Below, in pieces: positions 42,900-55,480 of a DNA stretch of 64,000 nt; positions within the stretch are counted from its first letter, which is position 1; the number at the start of each line of letters is the position of its first letter. Origin of the DNA: Eurosta solidaginis. Lineage: Eukaryota > Arthropoda > Insecta > Diptera > Tephritidae. Under the pieces are notes generated by a model. The model was not told the origin of the DNA, ran no database searches, and was given only the letters and a program-made list of their open reading frames with translations. A program made the position numbers and the translations under genes. The stretch spans positions 168,414,083-168,478,082 of the forward strand of contig NC_090323.1 of NCBI RefSeq assembly GCF_040869045.1, written 5' to 3'.

Positions 42900-43740
42900 A
42901 CGGCGTGATCAAACGAATAAAAGCTAAAAATAAAAACCCGTCATATCATAATGTTATTCGAGTTCGAGAATGCGATGCGGCAATAATTCAGAAGAGTCTG
43001 AAAGCAAACGAGTAACGATGTCGTAGTACAGCGACGGCCACGCCAGTTGAGGGGTAAGTAAATTCTCTACGTTTAATTTTAACGACCGTATCTCCATTCT
43101 ACGTTGGAACCAAACCAAAGCACCAAACTATTATCTTTTTTATTTCGTTATTCTTTCAACAGACGCATGCACGTCTCATGTAGTGCTTATAAAAATTGTT
43201 CAACAACTTGGTAGCATGAGACGCAACAACATTTAAAAAGAGTTAGTCTAACGCGATTACTGACAACGGCAATTCAACATCAACCAATATCAACAGCAAG
43301 CAACAAAACAGCAAGCTCAGCCAGCCATCAGCTAAAAGCAACTTGTTGCAAGTGACTGCCTACAAAGTATTACAACAACATCAACATAACAAAACACGCG
43401 CGTCTAAGAAATTATAAACCAATTAAATTTTAATATTTTTTACTGGTAAGCGATTTGCATTGAATAATTTTTAAAATGTACAAAAAGATGCAAAAAAAAA
43501 ATTCAATAAAAACAACAATGCAAAAAACTGCATTGGTTACAACAACAAAAAAGAGACGCGTGACGAGCATACGAGCAAAATATAGCGCAAACATATATTC
43601 AATTTGTTAACAAATTATGTGAAAATGTTTAGAGAAAAAAAAACCATTGGGCAACATCAAGATTCTACATAGAAAAACAGATAGATAAAAGCCCTATTGA
43701 GCAGCGTTGGCGCCATGGCCACTACCGTGCGACAATTATT
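42900..43740 (+). promoter_or_regulatory. Possible non-coding exon/promoter region of a host gene
   Basis: A strong donor-like GGG|GTAAGTAA at 43052 and an acceptor-like TTCTTTCAACAG ending at 43162 could bound a ~110-bp intron. CTTATAAAAA near 43188 is TATA-like. The following CA-rich stretch (AACAACATCAACATAAC, AGCAAGCAACAAAACAGC) has the look of a dipteran 5' UTR. GCGCCATGGCC near 43714 opens only a 9-codon frame. No protein-coding continuation was recognised, so this is a weak call. Confidence 0.25.
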
Positions 43741-44241
43741 TTAACTGGTTGTTATGAGAATATGAAGGCATTACAAACTTGATTTTGATTTATCTCAAGA
43801 AAACCAATGCATATTAGAAGTCTCTATATAAGCATGTTTACCACTGTAAAATCTTGCAAAATGTGAAGAAAAAAAGTGTCAACTATTAAAAACTAATTTT
43901 GAGCAGATAATCTTTTTATTGATAAAAGCATTGAATGAAAAATTATCACCAAGCCGGCCAGCCTGCGGCAACTCTGGCATATCGTTAATTGGATCACTTT
44001 ATGTTATGCTCACTCTATCTAGCTTTGAATTAGGTTAACAAGTATTTGCATGACTGATCCTTTATAACTGCTGCTTAAATATTAGGGACACGTATGTCGA
44101 AGCGTTACTTTACCATAGGACATTTTTGATCCTCGATAATGATAGTTTCTATTCGACTAGTTTTCCGTATCGAGTTGGAGGAAGTAATCGGCCGTAACAG
44201 GGCGATCACTTGACCGTTTTCATGTTATAGCGGATCTTAAG
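43741..44241. other. Unassigned spacer
   Basis: No recognised gene or repeat. Confidence 0.4.
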
Positions 44242-45090
44242 AATTCGTGACTATTCCTCCTCCTCCGCTTATCATTCGAATCCCTGAGCTGTCAAATAAA
44301 TAAACTAAAATATTTGGTTACCCAAAGTTGGTGTTATTTGTAGAACTACTTTTTCACTGTTGTCTTTTATATGCATATGTATATGTTTAGATTCTTTAAT
44401 TTCATATGGTTTCGCGTTGCATGTGTGTTGTGCGTTTACTCTCTCTAGTACTGTAGACATGTGTGCGAAATATCATATGCGCTCTTTGTTTCGTTATACA
44501 TGTGTCCGTAGCTGTTTGTTTTATAGCTCGATCTCTCGCGAGATTCTCAAATATCGAATTACTCGCAAGGCTTGCGAGCTTCTCGATACTCAATCTAATC
44601 GATTCATTGGCGGTTTTACATAAATAGAGCTTACGATTTCTTCTGGAGCACAAGCGCAAATGTTCACAAACTCACAAGTAAAAAACACCGGAATGTATAG
44701 AATAGTGCCAATGCAGCGACGGAATCGAAAATCGAGAGGGAAAAGCATAAAATATTGTGAACAAAATTATATGTATAATAAATATATTTTGAGTTAAGTG
44801 TCATTGGAAAGCAATATAATGCACAAAAAAGTCACAAGTAAAAAAACCAAGTGCATAAATACTGTCCATATGGCGATTAGGCTTATGTCGAGAAGCTCGC
44901 GAGATTTACGAGTACTTCGAGACACGAGAATCTCGCGAGAAATCGAGTTCTCGATTTCTCGGGTTTTGAAAATCTCGCTTGTGCTCGACAAGAAATCATG
45001 AGCTCTAGTTTGTTGTTCCACCTGCGTAGTTGGTTTCGTTGACTGACAGCATTTATTTACTAATGGCATAGTGATATTTCAAAAGACTTT
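44242..45090 (-). repeat. Degenerate LTR-like block
   Basis: The left part (GAATTCGTGAC, then GAGCTGTCAAATAAATAAACTAAAATATT) resembles the end of the Gypsy LTRs (GAACTGTCGAATAAATAACTCCAATATT at 17425). The right part (AGCATTTATTTACTAATGGC, then ATAGTGATA) matches 17825-17850. The middle is different and carries CTCGCGAG-rich palindromes. It is probably a diverged or expanded solo LTR of a related family. Confidence 0.4.
44534..44940. promoter_or_regulatory. Cluster of TCTCGCGAGA-type palindromes
   Basis: TCTCGCGAGA occurs exactly at 44534-44543 and 44931-44940, with a one-mismatch copy GCTCGCGAGA at 44895-44904. Many half-sites (CTCGA, TCTCG, CGAGA) lie between and after them. The exact palindrome is a known promoter motif in animals; a function here is not shown. 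Confidence 0.4.
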
Positions 45091-45649
45091 GCCGAAAATA
45101 AACGCTAAGGCGCACACCAGAAAAACCACTGGTTCTCTATCTATTCGCCTAGCTTTCCATGATGATTTTCTGATATTTTTCTGCAACAACTTCCATTTAA
45201 TAATGATTATTAAAAAAAACTTCGCGCAGGACTTCTTCTAGCCACAAGAAAGGCTTCTGTAAAAAATTTGCTTAATCCACGCTTATTTTATAAGTCTCAA
45301 ATATTTCTCCTAAATATAGTTCTTCGATATTTACTAACCTAATACAGCTATTATTTTCACATTTGGCTTTCAGGCTGTATTTATAGAGATAGTTCAATTC
45401 TCGTAAAATTTTTGAAAGCAGGCAGGACATAGCCAATTAATGCAAAAAGTTTTTCGTCAGATTTCGGTGGTGATATCTTGAGAATGTTTTAAGCTTTAAT
45501 GATGAACCTACGTATGATTCTTCCCCATTGTTAATTGGGAATGATCTAGAAAGCTAACTATTTAAGACAAATATTGCGTGCTATGTCTGAAACTGAAACC
45601 CATAGGAATGGGTGATAGGAATTTACAAATTAAAAAAAGAGCTTGGGCA
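45091..45649. other. Unassigned spacer
   Basis: No gene or repeat was recognised. Confidence 0.4.
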
Positions 45650-45660
45650 TACAGGAACAT
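45650..45660 (+). repeat. RTE target-site duplication, left copy
   Basis: TACAGGAACAT is identical to 49118-49128 and directly flanks the element's 3' (ATC)n tail. Confidence 0.85.
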
Positions 45661-48600
45661 CATCATCATCATCATCATCCTCCTCAACTCCTATTGGAGC
45701 ATAGGGCCTCGACCACCGACTTAAATCTTATTCTGTTAGGTGCAGTTCTTGTGATGTCATTCCACGTATATCCTGCGTCTTCGAGTTCTTTATCCACAGT
45801 TCTGCGCCAAGTTTTCGCAGTTGCACCAGGTCGTCGGCTTCCTTGTGGATTCCATCGCAATGCTTTTCTGGCTATATTTACTGGAGGTCTTCTGAGAGTG
45901 TGACCAATCCACGACCATTTACGCTTGGTTATTTCTGTGGCAGCTTTCAGATGATTTGTTCTAGACCATAAGTCGTCATTTGAAATTCTTTCCGGCCATC
46001 GAATTTTCAGGATTCGGCGCAGACATTTATTAATAAAAACTTGTAGACGTTTCTGAATTGAAGTTGAGCTTTTCCACGTCTCGCAAGCATAAAACAGTAC
46101 AGATTTAACATTCGAATTAAACAGTCGAAGCTTCGTTTTTAAAGATATTTGGCTGGACCTCCACACGTTTGCCAGTTGCCCAAAAACCATTCTTGCTTTG
46201 TTTATGCGAGACTGGACGTCCTCGTCGGCACCGCTCTTATTTGAGACAATACTACCAAGATAAACAACGGAATCTACACCTTCTATTTCATTTTCGTCAA
46301 CCGTAAGCATCAGTGGTCTTGATGAAATACTATAGCCGCATCTTATGACTTTGGTTTTCGCTGTATTGATGCTTAGTCCGGCCTCCTTTGCATGTGTGTT
46401 GACAGCTTCTAAATTGTGTTGAAGGTCAGTACTTCTGTGGCTTAGCAGACAGACATCGTCTGCATATTCTAAATCCCCTAGCTGAGTGAAAGGCGTCCAC
46501 TGTACACCGTTTCCACCATTTTCTGCGTTCCTCATAATCTCGTCGAATGCCAAGATAAACAAGAGCGGCGAGAGTATGCATCCCTGTCGCACCCCGCTTT
46601 TAATTTCGAAGGGTTCTGAGAGGCACCCATCGTGACTGACCCGGCACTTAAATTCGGCATACATTTCCTTTATAATGTTGATTATTTTATTGGGCATCCC
46701 TCGTTTTCGTAGTATTTCCCAAATATATTTCCTGTCGAGACTATCAAGAGCCTTTTTAAAGTCGATAAAAAGTAAATAAGCTGATGTTCTCTATTCACAG
46801 CATTGTTCAACAATGATTCGGACGGTATTTATTAGATCAACACAGGATCGGTTTTGTCTAAAGCCAAACTGATTTTCTCTTAGAGTTCCGTGCACCGCCT
46901 CTTGAATTCGGGACACTAATATCGTGGAGAACAATTTGCTAGGAATCGAGAGTAAGGTGATACCTCTGTAGTTGTTACAATCAGAAGTATCTCCCTTTTT
47001 TGCGACTTTTACAAGTATGCCTTCATTCCACTGACGAGGGTAGGATTCTTCTTCCCATACCTGACGGAAGATTGGAAGTAAGGTTTCAGCTGCGGTATCT
47101 GGATCTGCTATGAGGTATTCAGCATATATGTCATCAGTTCCTGGGGCCTTGCTCTTTTTTAAGGACTTGATTGCTGAAATTATTTCATTTTTCGTAGGGG
47201 GCGCGCTGTTTACCCCATTGAAGTGGGGTTGGTTGTTGTAGTTTGCAGCAATAGTGTTGGAATTTAAGGTCGCTTCACCTACAGGATTATTTAATACTTT
47301 CTTGAAGTGTTCCACCCATACACTCATTTGTTGTTCGCTTTCAGTAATAAGATTTCCGTTTAAGTCTTTTACTGGTTTTTGACCACTCCTGTATTTTCCG
47401 GTGAGTTCCCTACTAATCTCATAGAGTTCCCGCATATTATTTAATCTGGCTGCCGCTTCAGCTCGACTTGCTAATGTGTCAGCCCATTCCCTCTTGTCTT
47501 TTCTAGCAGACTTCTTAATTAGCTTGCATTTTTCTTTATACCTTGCGGATAACTGCCTTGCTTCCTCCGTGTCATTGTTGTTCGTCCGTCTGAGAAGCGA
47601 TTCTTTAATTTTCCGCCGCTGTTCAATAAGTGTCCACGTATTATTTATTAGCCATACTTTCTTTGCTTTGTTTTTGTGTCCAAGAATACTGCTACCAAGT
47701 TCTTGGTAGATATTATTAACGTAGTCTAGCCTGTCACCTGTACTACCACTCATGTTTACATGTTCAACACGTTCGCGTACTGCGGCATTAAAGGCATTTT
47801 GATATTCTTCATCCTTTAGTTTCTCAATATCAATTTTCTTGCTCATTTTTTTAAGGTTTTTCTGTACTGCGGCTACCTTAAATCTGAAACTACCAGCTAA
47901 AAGGTAATGATCGCTACCAATATCTGCTCCTCTTTTAAACGCGCACATCTAGCAAGGATGACTTCCATCTGCTGTTTATTAGTACGTGATAAATTTGGTT
48001 ATTAGTGCGTTGATCCGGAGACGTCCATGTTGTTTTGTGGACTAATTTATGTGGGAATAAGCTTCCACCGATCACCAGACCGTTTTCACAACAAAATCCT
48101 ATAAGCATACTAACATTGTCATTCCGGGTACCAGGGCTGTGTTTACCCATGTATATATCTAGACCATCATTGTCAGATCCAACTTTAGCATTAAAATTGC
48201 CCAGAATAACACATATGTCCCCTTGATTAACGTGTGAATTTACGCAGCTGTTGAGCGTATCGAAAAATTCGTTTTTGATTTCGTCATTTTGGCTTTCTGT
48301 TGGTCAATAAACATAGATGATGACCAGTTTCCTTGCTCTAGTGCGCAGTTTAAGTATAATAATTCTGGGGCTTATCGGCACCCATTCAATGATACTTTTC
48401 GCTATTGTACTTGTTATTAAAAACCTACGCCGCTGGTGTGACTCTCTCCTTCATTTCGGCCCGAGTATAGGAACGTTGTTCCTTGGTCATTTATTCGGCC
48501 ATATCCTGTCCATCTGCACTGTTGTATTGCTAATATGTCTATTTTGTATCGCAGCATTTCCCTCCGTAGCTGTTCAAGCTTACCACTCTCATAGAGAGTT

Positions 48601-49117
48601 CGTACATTCCATGTACATATTTGTGTTTTATGCTTCATGCCGATTCTGTGATGTTGGTTACTTTCAGGAATATGATCTTGGTCGGTCGTTTCAGTTTCAT
48701 TCATCCTAATATTAAAGCGTGAATTTGGCACCTCCACATCCGATGTGCCAGCTGCCGAAGCAGAGGGATTGTGTCGCAAATGCTGGTTACCCCGTGGAGA
48801 ATAGTTTCCGTTATCGTTTTGATCCATGCTAGAATATTATTTAAATTTCAATCAGCGAGTGATGAGTTCACAGATTGCTCGAAGCAGGCCGCTCCTTACA
48901 TGGAGAACAGACGCCCACCTGCCGGCTACTCGGCTCCCAAAGAGGCGACAGGATTTTTTTTTTTTTGTACTTTGGTTTATTAACGAAGTGTCCTTCTTCG
49001 GCCTGTGTGGTCCGCGGGAGATATTTGATTTCTCTCCTACCACCCATATCTGGGGGGCATTCCCCTATCCGCCACCTGGGGACGCGGCCTCTAGGGATTT
49101 CAGGCTCCCCCCGAAGG
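45661..49117 (-). mobile_element. Full-length RTE-clade non-LTR retrotransposon, mutated
   Basis: The element is bounded by an exact 11-bp target duplication (45650-45660 and 49118-49128). Its 3' end is a short (GAT)n tail on the minus strand, typical of RTE. A 5' leader of about 290 bp (48828-49117) precedes a single endonuclease-RT reading frame. The length of 3457 bp fits a complete RTE element. Confidence 0.9.
45684..48827 (-). pseudogene. RTE endonuclease-reverse transcriptase, broken
   Basis: The single RTE protein nicks target DNA and copies element RNA. The N-terminal endonuclease shows QICTWNVRTLYESGKLEQLR and DILAIQQCRWTGYGRI (about 48480-48640), then ILGNFNAKVGSDNDG (about 48190) and SDHYLL near 47910. 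The RT has CNNYRGITLLSIPSKLFSTI (about 46950), QFGFRQNRSCVDLI, GVRQGCILSPLLF (about 46590) and the catalytic EYADDVCLL (about 46460). The C-terminal part has RWPERISNDDLW and KRKWSWIGHTLRR. It is interrupted by frameshifts near 48417 and 47945 and in-frame stops near 48306 and at about 46790. The fragments otherwise read continuously, so it decayed recently. Confidence 0.9.
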
Positions 49118-49128
49118 TACAGGAACAT
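49118..49128 (+). repeat. RTE target-site duplication, right copy
   Basis: TACAGGAACAT, identical to 45650-45660. Confidence 0.85.
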
Positions 49129-50250
49129 ATACCTTCAAAATTATAGAAAAAATTGAGGTAGTGCTAAAATTCAGAACATACTATCAAGGACGATAAATTA
49201 ACAAAAGATATCACTTAACATGTTTGCTTCGAACCCAAACTACTCGTTGATTTAGATTGGGGTTACTGACATTTCTTTTTATATCTGTTCGCAAAAACAC
49301 GGCGAAAACCACTGTTGCCACTTCGGACTCTGTTTGGTGCGCTGGTACCTTTTAATAAATTTTGGTGCTTTTTAAGCAAGTAGCCACGATTTTAATATTT
49401 TTGCCTTTTTCACTACCGCACAGATTCAAAAATCGTTCAATCATTTCATTGTAGCAGAACAAAGGCAATTCCAGCACATAAAGGAGTAATTTCGGATTTT
49501 CCAAAAAACAAATTTTGTAGATAGTTGATGAAACAACGGACTTATCAGAACGAGAGGTCTAGTTTTGGTGGTTAGATATTTTGATCAATTAACAAACAAA
49601 TTTCGTTTCGTTCGATTTTAGTCACAAGTTGAGCCTAATAAAAAATTTATTTCAAAATCACGTTTGCCTCCTGGTAATTTTATAAAGCTTGCTATTGATG
49701 GAGCCAATAAAATGGCCAGCGAAAAAATTAATTGAAAACAAAATTTTACACTTAGTGCATTCAGGCGAAACGACTTGAACTAGGTAACCTGTCACTTTGC
49801 AAAATGGGCGAGTTTGTACCCCTTTTCTTAATCTGTACGAAATATTTCCCCGATTTTGTTATGCCACGATTTGTATGTTGCCACGACTTTGTTATAAGAA
49901 ATGATCTCATTAATTCTCATACATCAGATGATGAATAGCACTGTGATACTGAAATATTTTGAGATCTATTTATGTATATGGGCAAGTATGGGTTCCTAAC
50001 ACGACATTTTCATGCATTTTATGACAATCTTCGCGAAGCTTAGGCGAAATTTTACATTTCTTAGACGAGAGGCTGATGCTCGTAGATTAACGAACGCGAC
50101 AATGTTAACTCATTTAACAACACTATATGACATTGAAAATATATTCTTTTCAAGATATACCACAAGTTTTAGGTCTAGTCTAGTATACAAAATCTGCATA
50201 CTTGGATCATATACGCCATCAAAATCCGGAGTTAGGATCCAAAAAAAAAA
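49129..50250. other. Unassigned spacer
   Basis: No recognised gene or repeat. Confidence 0.4.
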
Positions 50251-50575
50251 ATGTAAGGCGCGATAACCTCCGAAGAGACCTAAAACCGAGCTTCTCTTCC
50301 AATTTGCGTCGTGCTTCTCTTGATTTTCCCTACAAATTGGCCGGACGGGACCTACATGTTTTATGCCGACTCCGAACGGCATCTGCAAGGCAGATGAGTT
50401 TTCACTGAGAGCTTTTCATGGCACAAATACACTACCGAGGGGCGACCCCGCTTAGAAAAATTTTCTTCTAATTGAAAAACCTTATTTCTAAAATTTTGAT
50501 GTTGCTTTGCCCGGGGTTCGAAACCAGCGCATACGGTGTGGTAGGCGGAGCACGCTATCATCATACCACGGTGGC
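50251..50575 (-). mobile_element. tRNA-derived SINE, copy 2
   Basis: On the minus strand it begins GCCACCGTGGTATGATGATA, has GTGCTCCGCCTACCACACC and the B-box-like GGTTTCGAACCCCGGGC, and continues into the body shared with 32830-33137. It ends CGCGCCTTACATTTTTTTTT. The tRNA-like head is better preserved here than in copy 1, so an RNA polymerase III internal promoter is likely ancestral. It is about 325 bp long. Confidence 0.85.
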
Positions 50576-51169
50576 ATATGCAATCGTTGAATACACCAAC
50601 CTCAATTAATCTTTAAACATTCATCCTAGACTAACATTTTTTGCAGGGCTGTTATGGTTTTTATGAAAAAAAAAAAAATTTGTAAAACTCTTGAAAAGTT
50701 GCCTTTAGCTTTTAGCTTTTATTCTTAGCTTTAAACAAATTTATTTCGCTTCTTTTAGCCTTTAATTTTTTTCCATATAGCCTTCTTTCTGCAAAGAAGT
50801 TCTGGCAAAACTGCTCTAGAGTTTTGACATGCGGCGAAAATTAAAACGAAAATTGGGAAGCAACTGTCAGAAACTCCAATTTCTTGTAACGAGTGTTTGA
50901 AATCAAACATACGAACTGACGTCTCTTGTTATGTATGCTCATTGACACTATGAAGGTCCAAAAAGTGAAAATGATTTTTAGTTTCTGATAAACAAAATTG
51001 GCTGTATTAACTGTACTGTTGTCTATTGGAAAAAGCTAGTCAAGTTTAGAAAGTCAAATTAGCTAAACAATTTTAAATACTCAAGAAAATTATAAATTTA
51101 AAACCATGTTATCCTTCACCGTGCACTTAAAATTAGTAAAACCCGGAAATATTTCCCAAACTCTCACGA
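50576..51169. other. Unassigned spacer
   Basis: No recognised feature apart from short poly(A)/(T) runs. The boundary with the following retroelement is approximate. Confidence 0.35.
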
Positions 51170-53690
51170 AATAACCTCATTGGTTCCGAACAATGTAAAC
51201 ACCACTTCTGAGATTTACCTTATTGACAGTTTCTCAAGTGTTCGTCTTTCTCAGATCAACGGCTTCACCAATCAACTGTCGAGAATTTTTGATCTTGTCT
51301 TTCTTAATGATAATTTTAGCTGTACGGTCACCGAATGCCTGGAACCGTTGTCGTGCTCTAGTTTGCACCACATTCCGCTTATCCTCGAAGTAGAATTCTA
51401 TAACTTCGAAAGTATTGGCACTCTGAATGAGGATCCTACATTTTCATTTAGACGTGGAAATTATGACTGTATATATCAGGAAGTTTCTTCCGTTGATTGG
51501 GAAGCCCTGTTTCGGAGATGTGATCTTGCTCGATGCTTCAGCTAATTTAAAAACGTTGTAAATCAAATCTGCATAAACAATATACCTCAGAAAATGAAGC
51601 GGTGTTACAGAATACCATGGTATACTAGAAAACTAAAGAGGCTTAAGAATCAGAGGAATAGGTTTTACAAAAATTCAACGCCACTAAGCTAATGGCGTAT
51701 AAAGAAAAATACCTGCGTTATTCCAAATCATTCAAAGCGTTAGGCAAGAGGCTCCATGGTAACTATGTTCGTAATTTTGAATCCGACATTAAGGAAAACC
51801 CTAGGTCATTCTGGAATTATGTAAATTCCAAAAAACGATGCTCAAGTATCCCTGCCTCAGCTCCCTATAATTCTGAGCATGCTTCATCAACAGCTGAAGC
51901 GGCCAATCTTTTTGCAGCCTTCTTCTGCTCCAATTTCGTTACGCGACCGGAAGACCCGCAGAAGTTGCCTACTGTGGTTGACAGTCGCATTAACTTTGGT
52001 GCGTTGACTCTATCAATTGAAGATATGGTAGATGGAATCCAGAATATTAAATCATCTACCCATACTAACATTGACGGCTTATCGTCTTATCTTTTGAAGA
52101 ATTGTTGGCTCTGGCATTTCCCCCCCCCCCCCTTTTAGTTTTCAAAAATCTTTAGAGTGCGCCGAATTTATTGATGTGTGGAAGATAACCTTCATCAGCC
52201 CTATTTTCAAGTGTGGTAGCAAGAACAATGTCGCGAATTATAGGCCCCTTGCAAAATTATCGTCGGTTTCAAAATTATTCGAGTACATTGTGAAACAAAA
52301 ATTGTACTTTGCTGTTAAACCTCTAATCACTGAAAATCGGCATGGTTTTATGGCCGGTAGATCCACTGTAACTAACCTATCTATCTTCTCTGATTTTTGC
52401 ATATCTTCTTTTAATGACCGTTGTCAAGCTGATACTGTGTACACCGACATTTCATAAAGTTAGTCATTCTATCCTGATTTCTAAATTGACTCGCGTGGGC
52501 TTCCACTCGATGTTTTTATCATGGATTAAATCATACCTCCACCAACGTAGCTGTGTTGTGGTTATAGACAATAACTCTGCAAACACTTTCACAGCCACCT
52601 CCGGGGTGCCTCAAGGTAGCATACTTGGCCCATTACTTTTTGTAATTTTTATAAACGATATTTCCACCTGCTTCCAGCACTCTAATTTTCTATTATACGC
52701 TGATGACCTAAAGATTTTTAATACCATCGCAAGCTCAGACGACGTGATTAAAATTCAATCTGATTTAGATAACGTTGCTGTTTGGTGTCGTGCCAATAAC
52801 TTGCCACTAAATGTTTGCAAATGCTTTCTTGTAAGCTTTTCTAAATCACGTGGCCTCATTCCCACTTCCTACTCTCTCGATGGTACCCACCTGTCAACTC
52901 TTAACGAGATAAAGGACTTGGGTGTTGTCTTCGATTCGAAATTTTCTTTCACGACTCATATAAACTCTGCTATTGCTAAGGCGTATTCACTTCTGGCTTT
53001 TATTAGGCGTTCCTGCATGGACTTTACGGATCCCTACACCCTCAAGTTATTGTTCACTGCACTAGTTCGTTCGAAGCTGGAATATGCCTGTTTTATTTGG
53101 AGGCCGTATCATGAATGCCATATTGTTAGGCTTGAACGTGTGCAGAAAGCGTTTGTTTGGTTAGCGCTGCGCTCGATGAAATTTTCTAAACCGATTCCAT
53201 CTTACAAATTTAGGTGCTCACTTATCAAATTAGAGTCCCTGGAATGCAGAAGAACTGTCCTGTCGCTCACGTTTGTTTATGACATCATTAATGGTGTAGT
53301 TGATGCACCTTGTCTCCTCAGGAGTCTCCGATTCCATATCCCTATAAGGTCTCTTCGTAATATACCTATTTTCTATACGGATTGGGTCCGAAACCTCTAT
53401 GCCTCAAACGCACCTTTGCTTAGAGCTATGACCGACTTTAGTCGCATCTCTGATTCTTCAGTTATTGATTTTGCTCTTTCTAAGTTTACTTTTAAAACAA
53501 TACTTACTGATATCTTTTCAAACAGATAAATGTGCTGGTCAATCTCTTCATAGCATGTAAGTTTTATTGTGCCTATACTCAACTTATGTACTATACTATT
53601 AAATAGTTATCTAATTTTAATTTAACATTGTTATCTAGTCTATAAGGGCTTAAAATGCCATAGACTGAAATAAAGAAATATGAAATAAAT
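51170..53690 (+). mobile_element. CR1/Jockey-like non-LTR retrotransposon, 5'-truncated
   Basis: It starts inside the endonuclease domain and runs through the RT and C-terminal region to a 3' UTR ending GACTGAAATAAAGAAATATGAAATAAAT. The clade name is approximate; the RT has the GVPQGSILGPLLFVIFINDI form. A related copy lies at 27204-30869. Confidence 0.8.
51180..53529 (+). pseudogene. Endonuclease/RT of the CR1/Jockey-like element, broken
   Basis: The endonuclease C-terminal part is read at 51180-51545 (INGFTNQLSRIFDLVFLND, SLHHIPLILEVEF) and ends at a premature stop. The linker is at 51692-52138 (ENPRSFWNYVNSKKR). The RT begins at 52176-52457 (WKITFISPIFKCGSKNNVAN, HGFMAGRSTVTNLS) and continues at 52414-53529 (SGVPQGSILGPLLF, catalytic YADDLKIF at about 52697, thumb and C-terminal region). 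Breaks are a stop near 51543, a frameshift at a 13-C run (52120-52132) and a small deletion near 52457 that removes the AFD part of the KAFD motif. The last 371-codon segment, which carries YADD, is intact. Confidence 0.85.
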
Positions 53691-53699
53691 TTACCCTTA

Positions 53700-54370
53700 A
53701 GTGACCTTGAAACCATTCTGAAATTTCCCCACATATGACCTGAAGTTATCCCCACAACACGTTTAAATTTTCCCGAAATTTCTCTGAAAATATCCTGAAA
53801 TACTGCCCAAAATGATCTCCAATTAACTCACAAATGAACAATAAAAGATTATGTAAGGACGATGTAATTGATCCTGAACTGACCCCGAAAAAGTGGCGAA
53901 AAAGCCCCTAAAACTATCTAAAAGGACCCCAATAGACCCCGAAATCGGCAACAACATCATCACGAAATTACCCAAACTTATCCAGAAATTACTTCGGAAA
54001 AAAATCGAAATAGACCCTAGAATTGTCCCGAAACGACCCACAAACGACCCCGAAGTGATACTGAATTGAGCCTCAGATAATCAAGGAATGACTAAGTAAG
54101 GCCAATGTAATTAAAATATAAAATCATTTCGAAATTACCCCAAACTTTACCCGAATGCATACCGAAATGACCCCGACTTCATCGAGATGGATCTTTAATT
54201 TTCCTGAAATGACCTCGGAAAAGCCTCGTAAAAGTTGCAAAATCATGCTTAGCTGACTTCGACATAGTCACAAAGACCATCTCTATGGTAATACGAAAAG
54301 CACACGAAATAATCCCTAAAACCATTCCAACATAACTCTTGAATGATTACGAAACGACCACTAAGACCCA
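53700..54370 (+). repeat. Degenerate CCCGAAAT-type repeat region 2
   Basis: Words such as CCTGAAAT, CCCGAAAT, CCCCGAAA and CCGAAATGACCCC recur at about 10-14-bp spacing for 670 bp, directly after the retroelement 3' end. The word content is the same as at 20591-21160. It is probably an old short-period tandem array eroded by substitutions and indels. Confidence 0.6.
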
Positions 54371-55480
54371 ATGGAGGACATAGCAATAAATTTTTTCTTG
54401 CTCTCGCTCATCTACAAATAGCAGACCCTTCATAGTTTTCATTTTGCTTTTTGCTCTAATCCAAAATAAGGCGTAGCTCATAACAGAGCCAGAGATTTTC
54501 ATGTTCAAAGCCGGATCATTAAGATATGATCTATCATCCGTTGTTACTGTTGCTCAGGAGTAGGAATTGCAAACATTAGGAAACAATGTTTTCGAATGAC
54601 TGGCCTAACAAAGGAAAAATCCAATCGCCAACACAGTTCCTTCCTTCCTTTGAAGCACTCGTTACTTGCTTTCCACATGTCAGTTTTAAATAAGTATAGG
54701 CATTCTGCTTTTTTCATAGCCAAATATTAGTGTCTATAGATCTGCCTTCTGAGCCAGAGTGTTTTTATTCATGAGCTCTTACCCCTCTCAATGTTCCAAG
54801 TGGAAATTGACAAGAATTCAAAAGAATTGATGTATTTTAAATACTTTTATACCTTGCCTTCGATTATGTCGGTTCACGTTCTTCTAAACAGGAGGAACTA
54901 AGTATTTCATTCAATAACTTCAGGCATGGAACCAACTTTTTCAATCAAGAACATCTCGATTGCCTACAATTATTTACCGTATGCTGTTCAACCACTTACG
55001 CACCATTTTTGCATCAATCTCATATTCCAGACGCAAACTTTAAAATATGCACAACTTTAACAAATAACGCCACACCTTTGTCGGTACTTTTATATGCAAC
55101 ACTGCTGCATTCTTAAGCAGCAACTACAGCAGCCGAAGTCATCGCCAATGCCGCCGCCGTATGAAAAGGTGCAAATCGTCGTACTTACTAATTACCCTAT
55201 GGGGAATACTTACGTTTACGGCGTAAGCATGCGCCCTCTCTGCATAACATGCTCTATGCACAATGTTGCGCATAGGAATAAGTCATAGTTGTAGTTAGCA
55301 TGCAACATCAGCTATGCTAGCACAAAACAGCTACAATATTATTTAAACAAAACGAGCCAGTTTTTTCGGTTCGCTCCTTATTCTCATTTCTTTTGCATTT
55401 TAAAGTGGCATCCAGTTTTTGTGTGCAAATACTTTTGAAAATTGATTTCTTTGTTGCTGGTTTTTTGCAATTTCTACTTT
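54371..55480. other. Unassigned spacer
   Basis: No recognised gene or repeat. Confidence 0.4.

Noticed and set aside
50500..50575. A functional tRNA gene
   Set aside because: The tRNA-like segment is the head of a SINE, lacks a full cloverleaf and is continuous with the SINE body.
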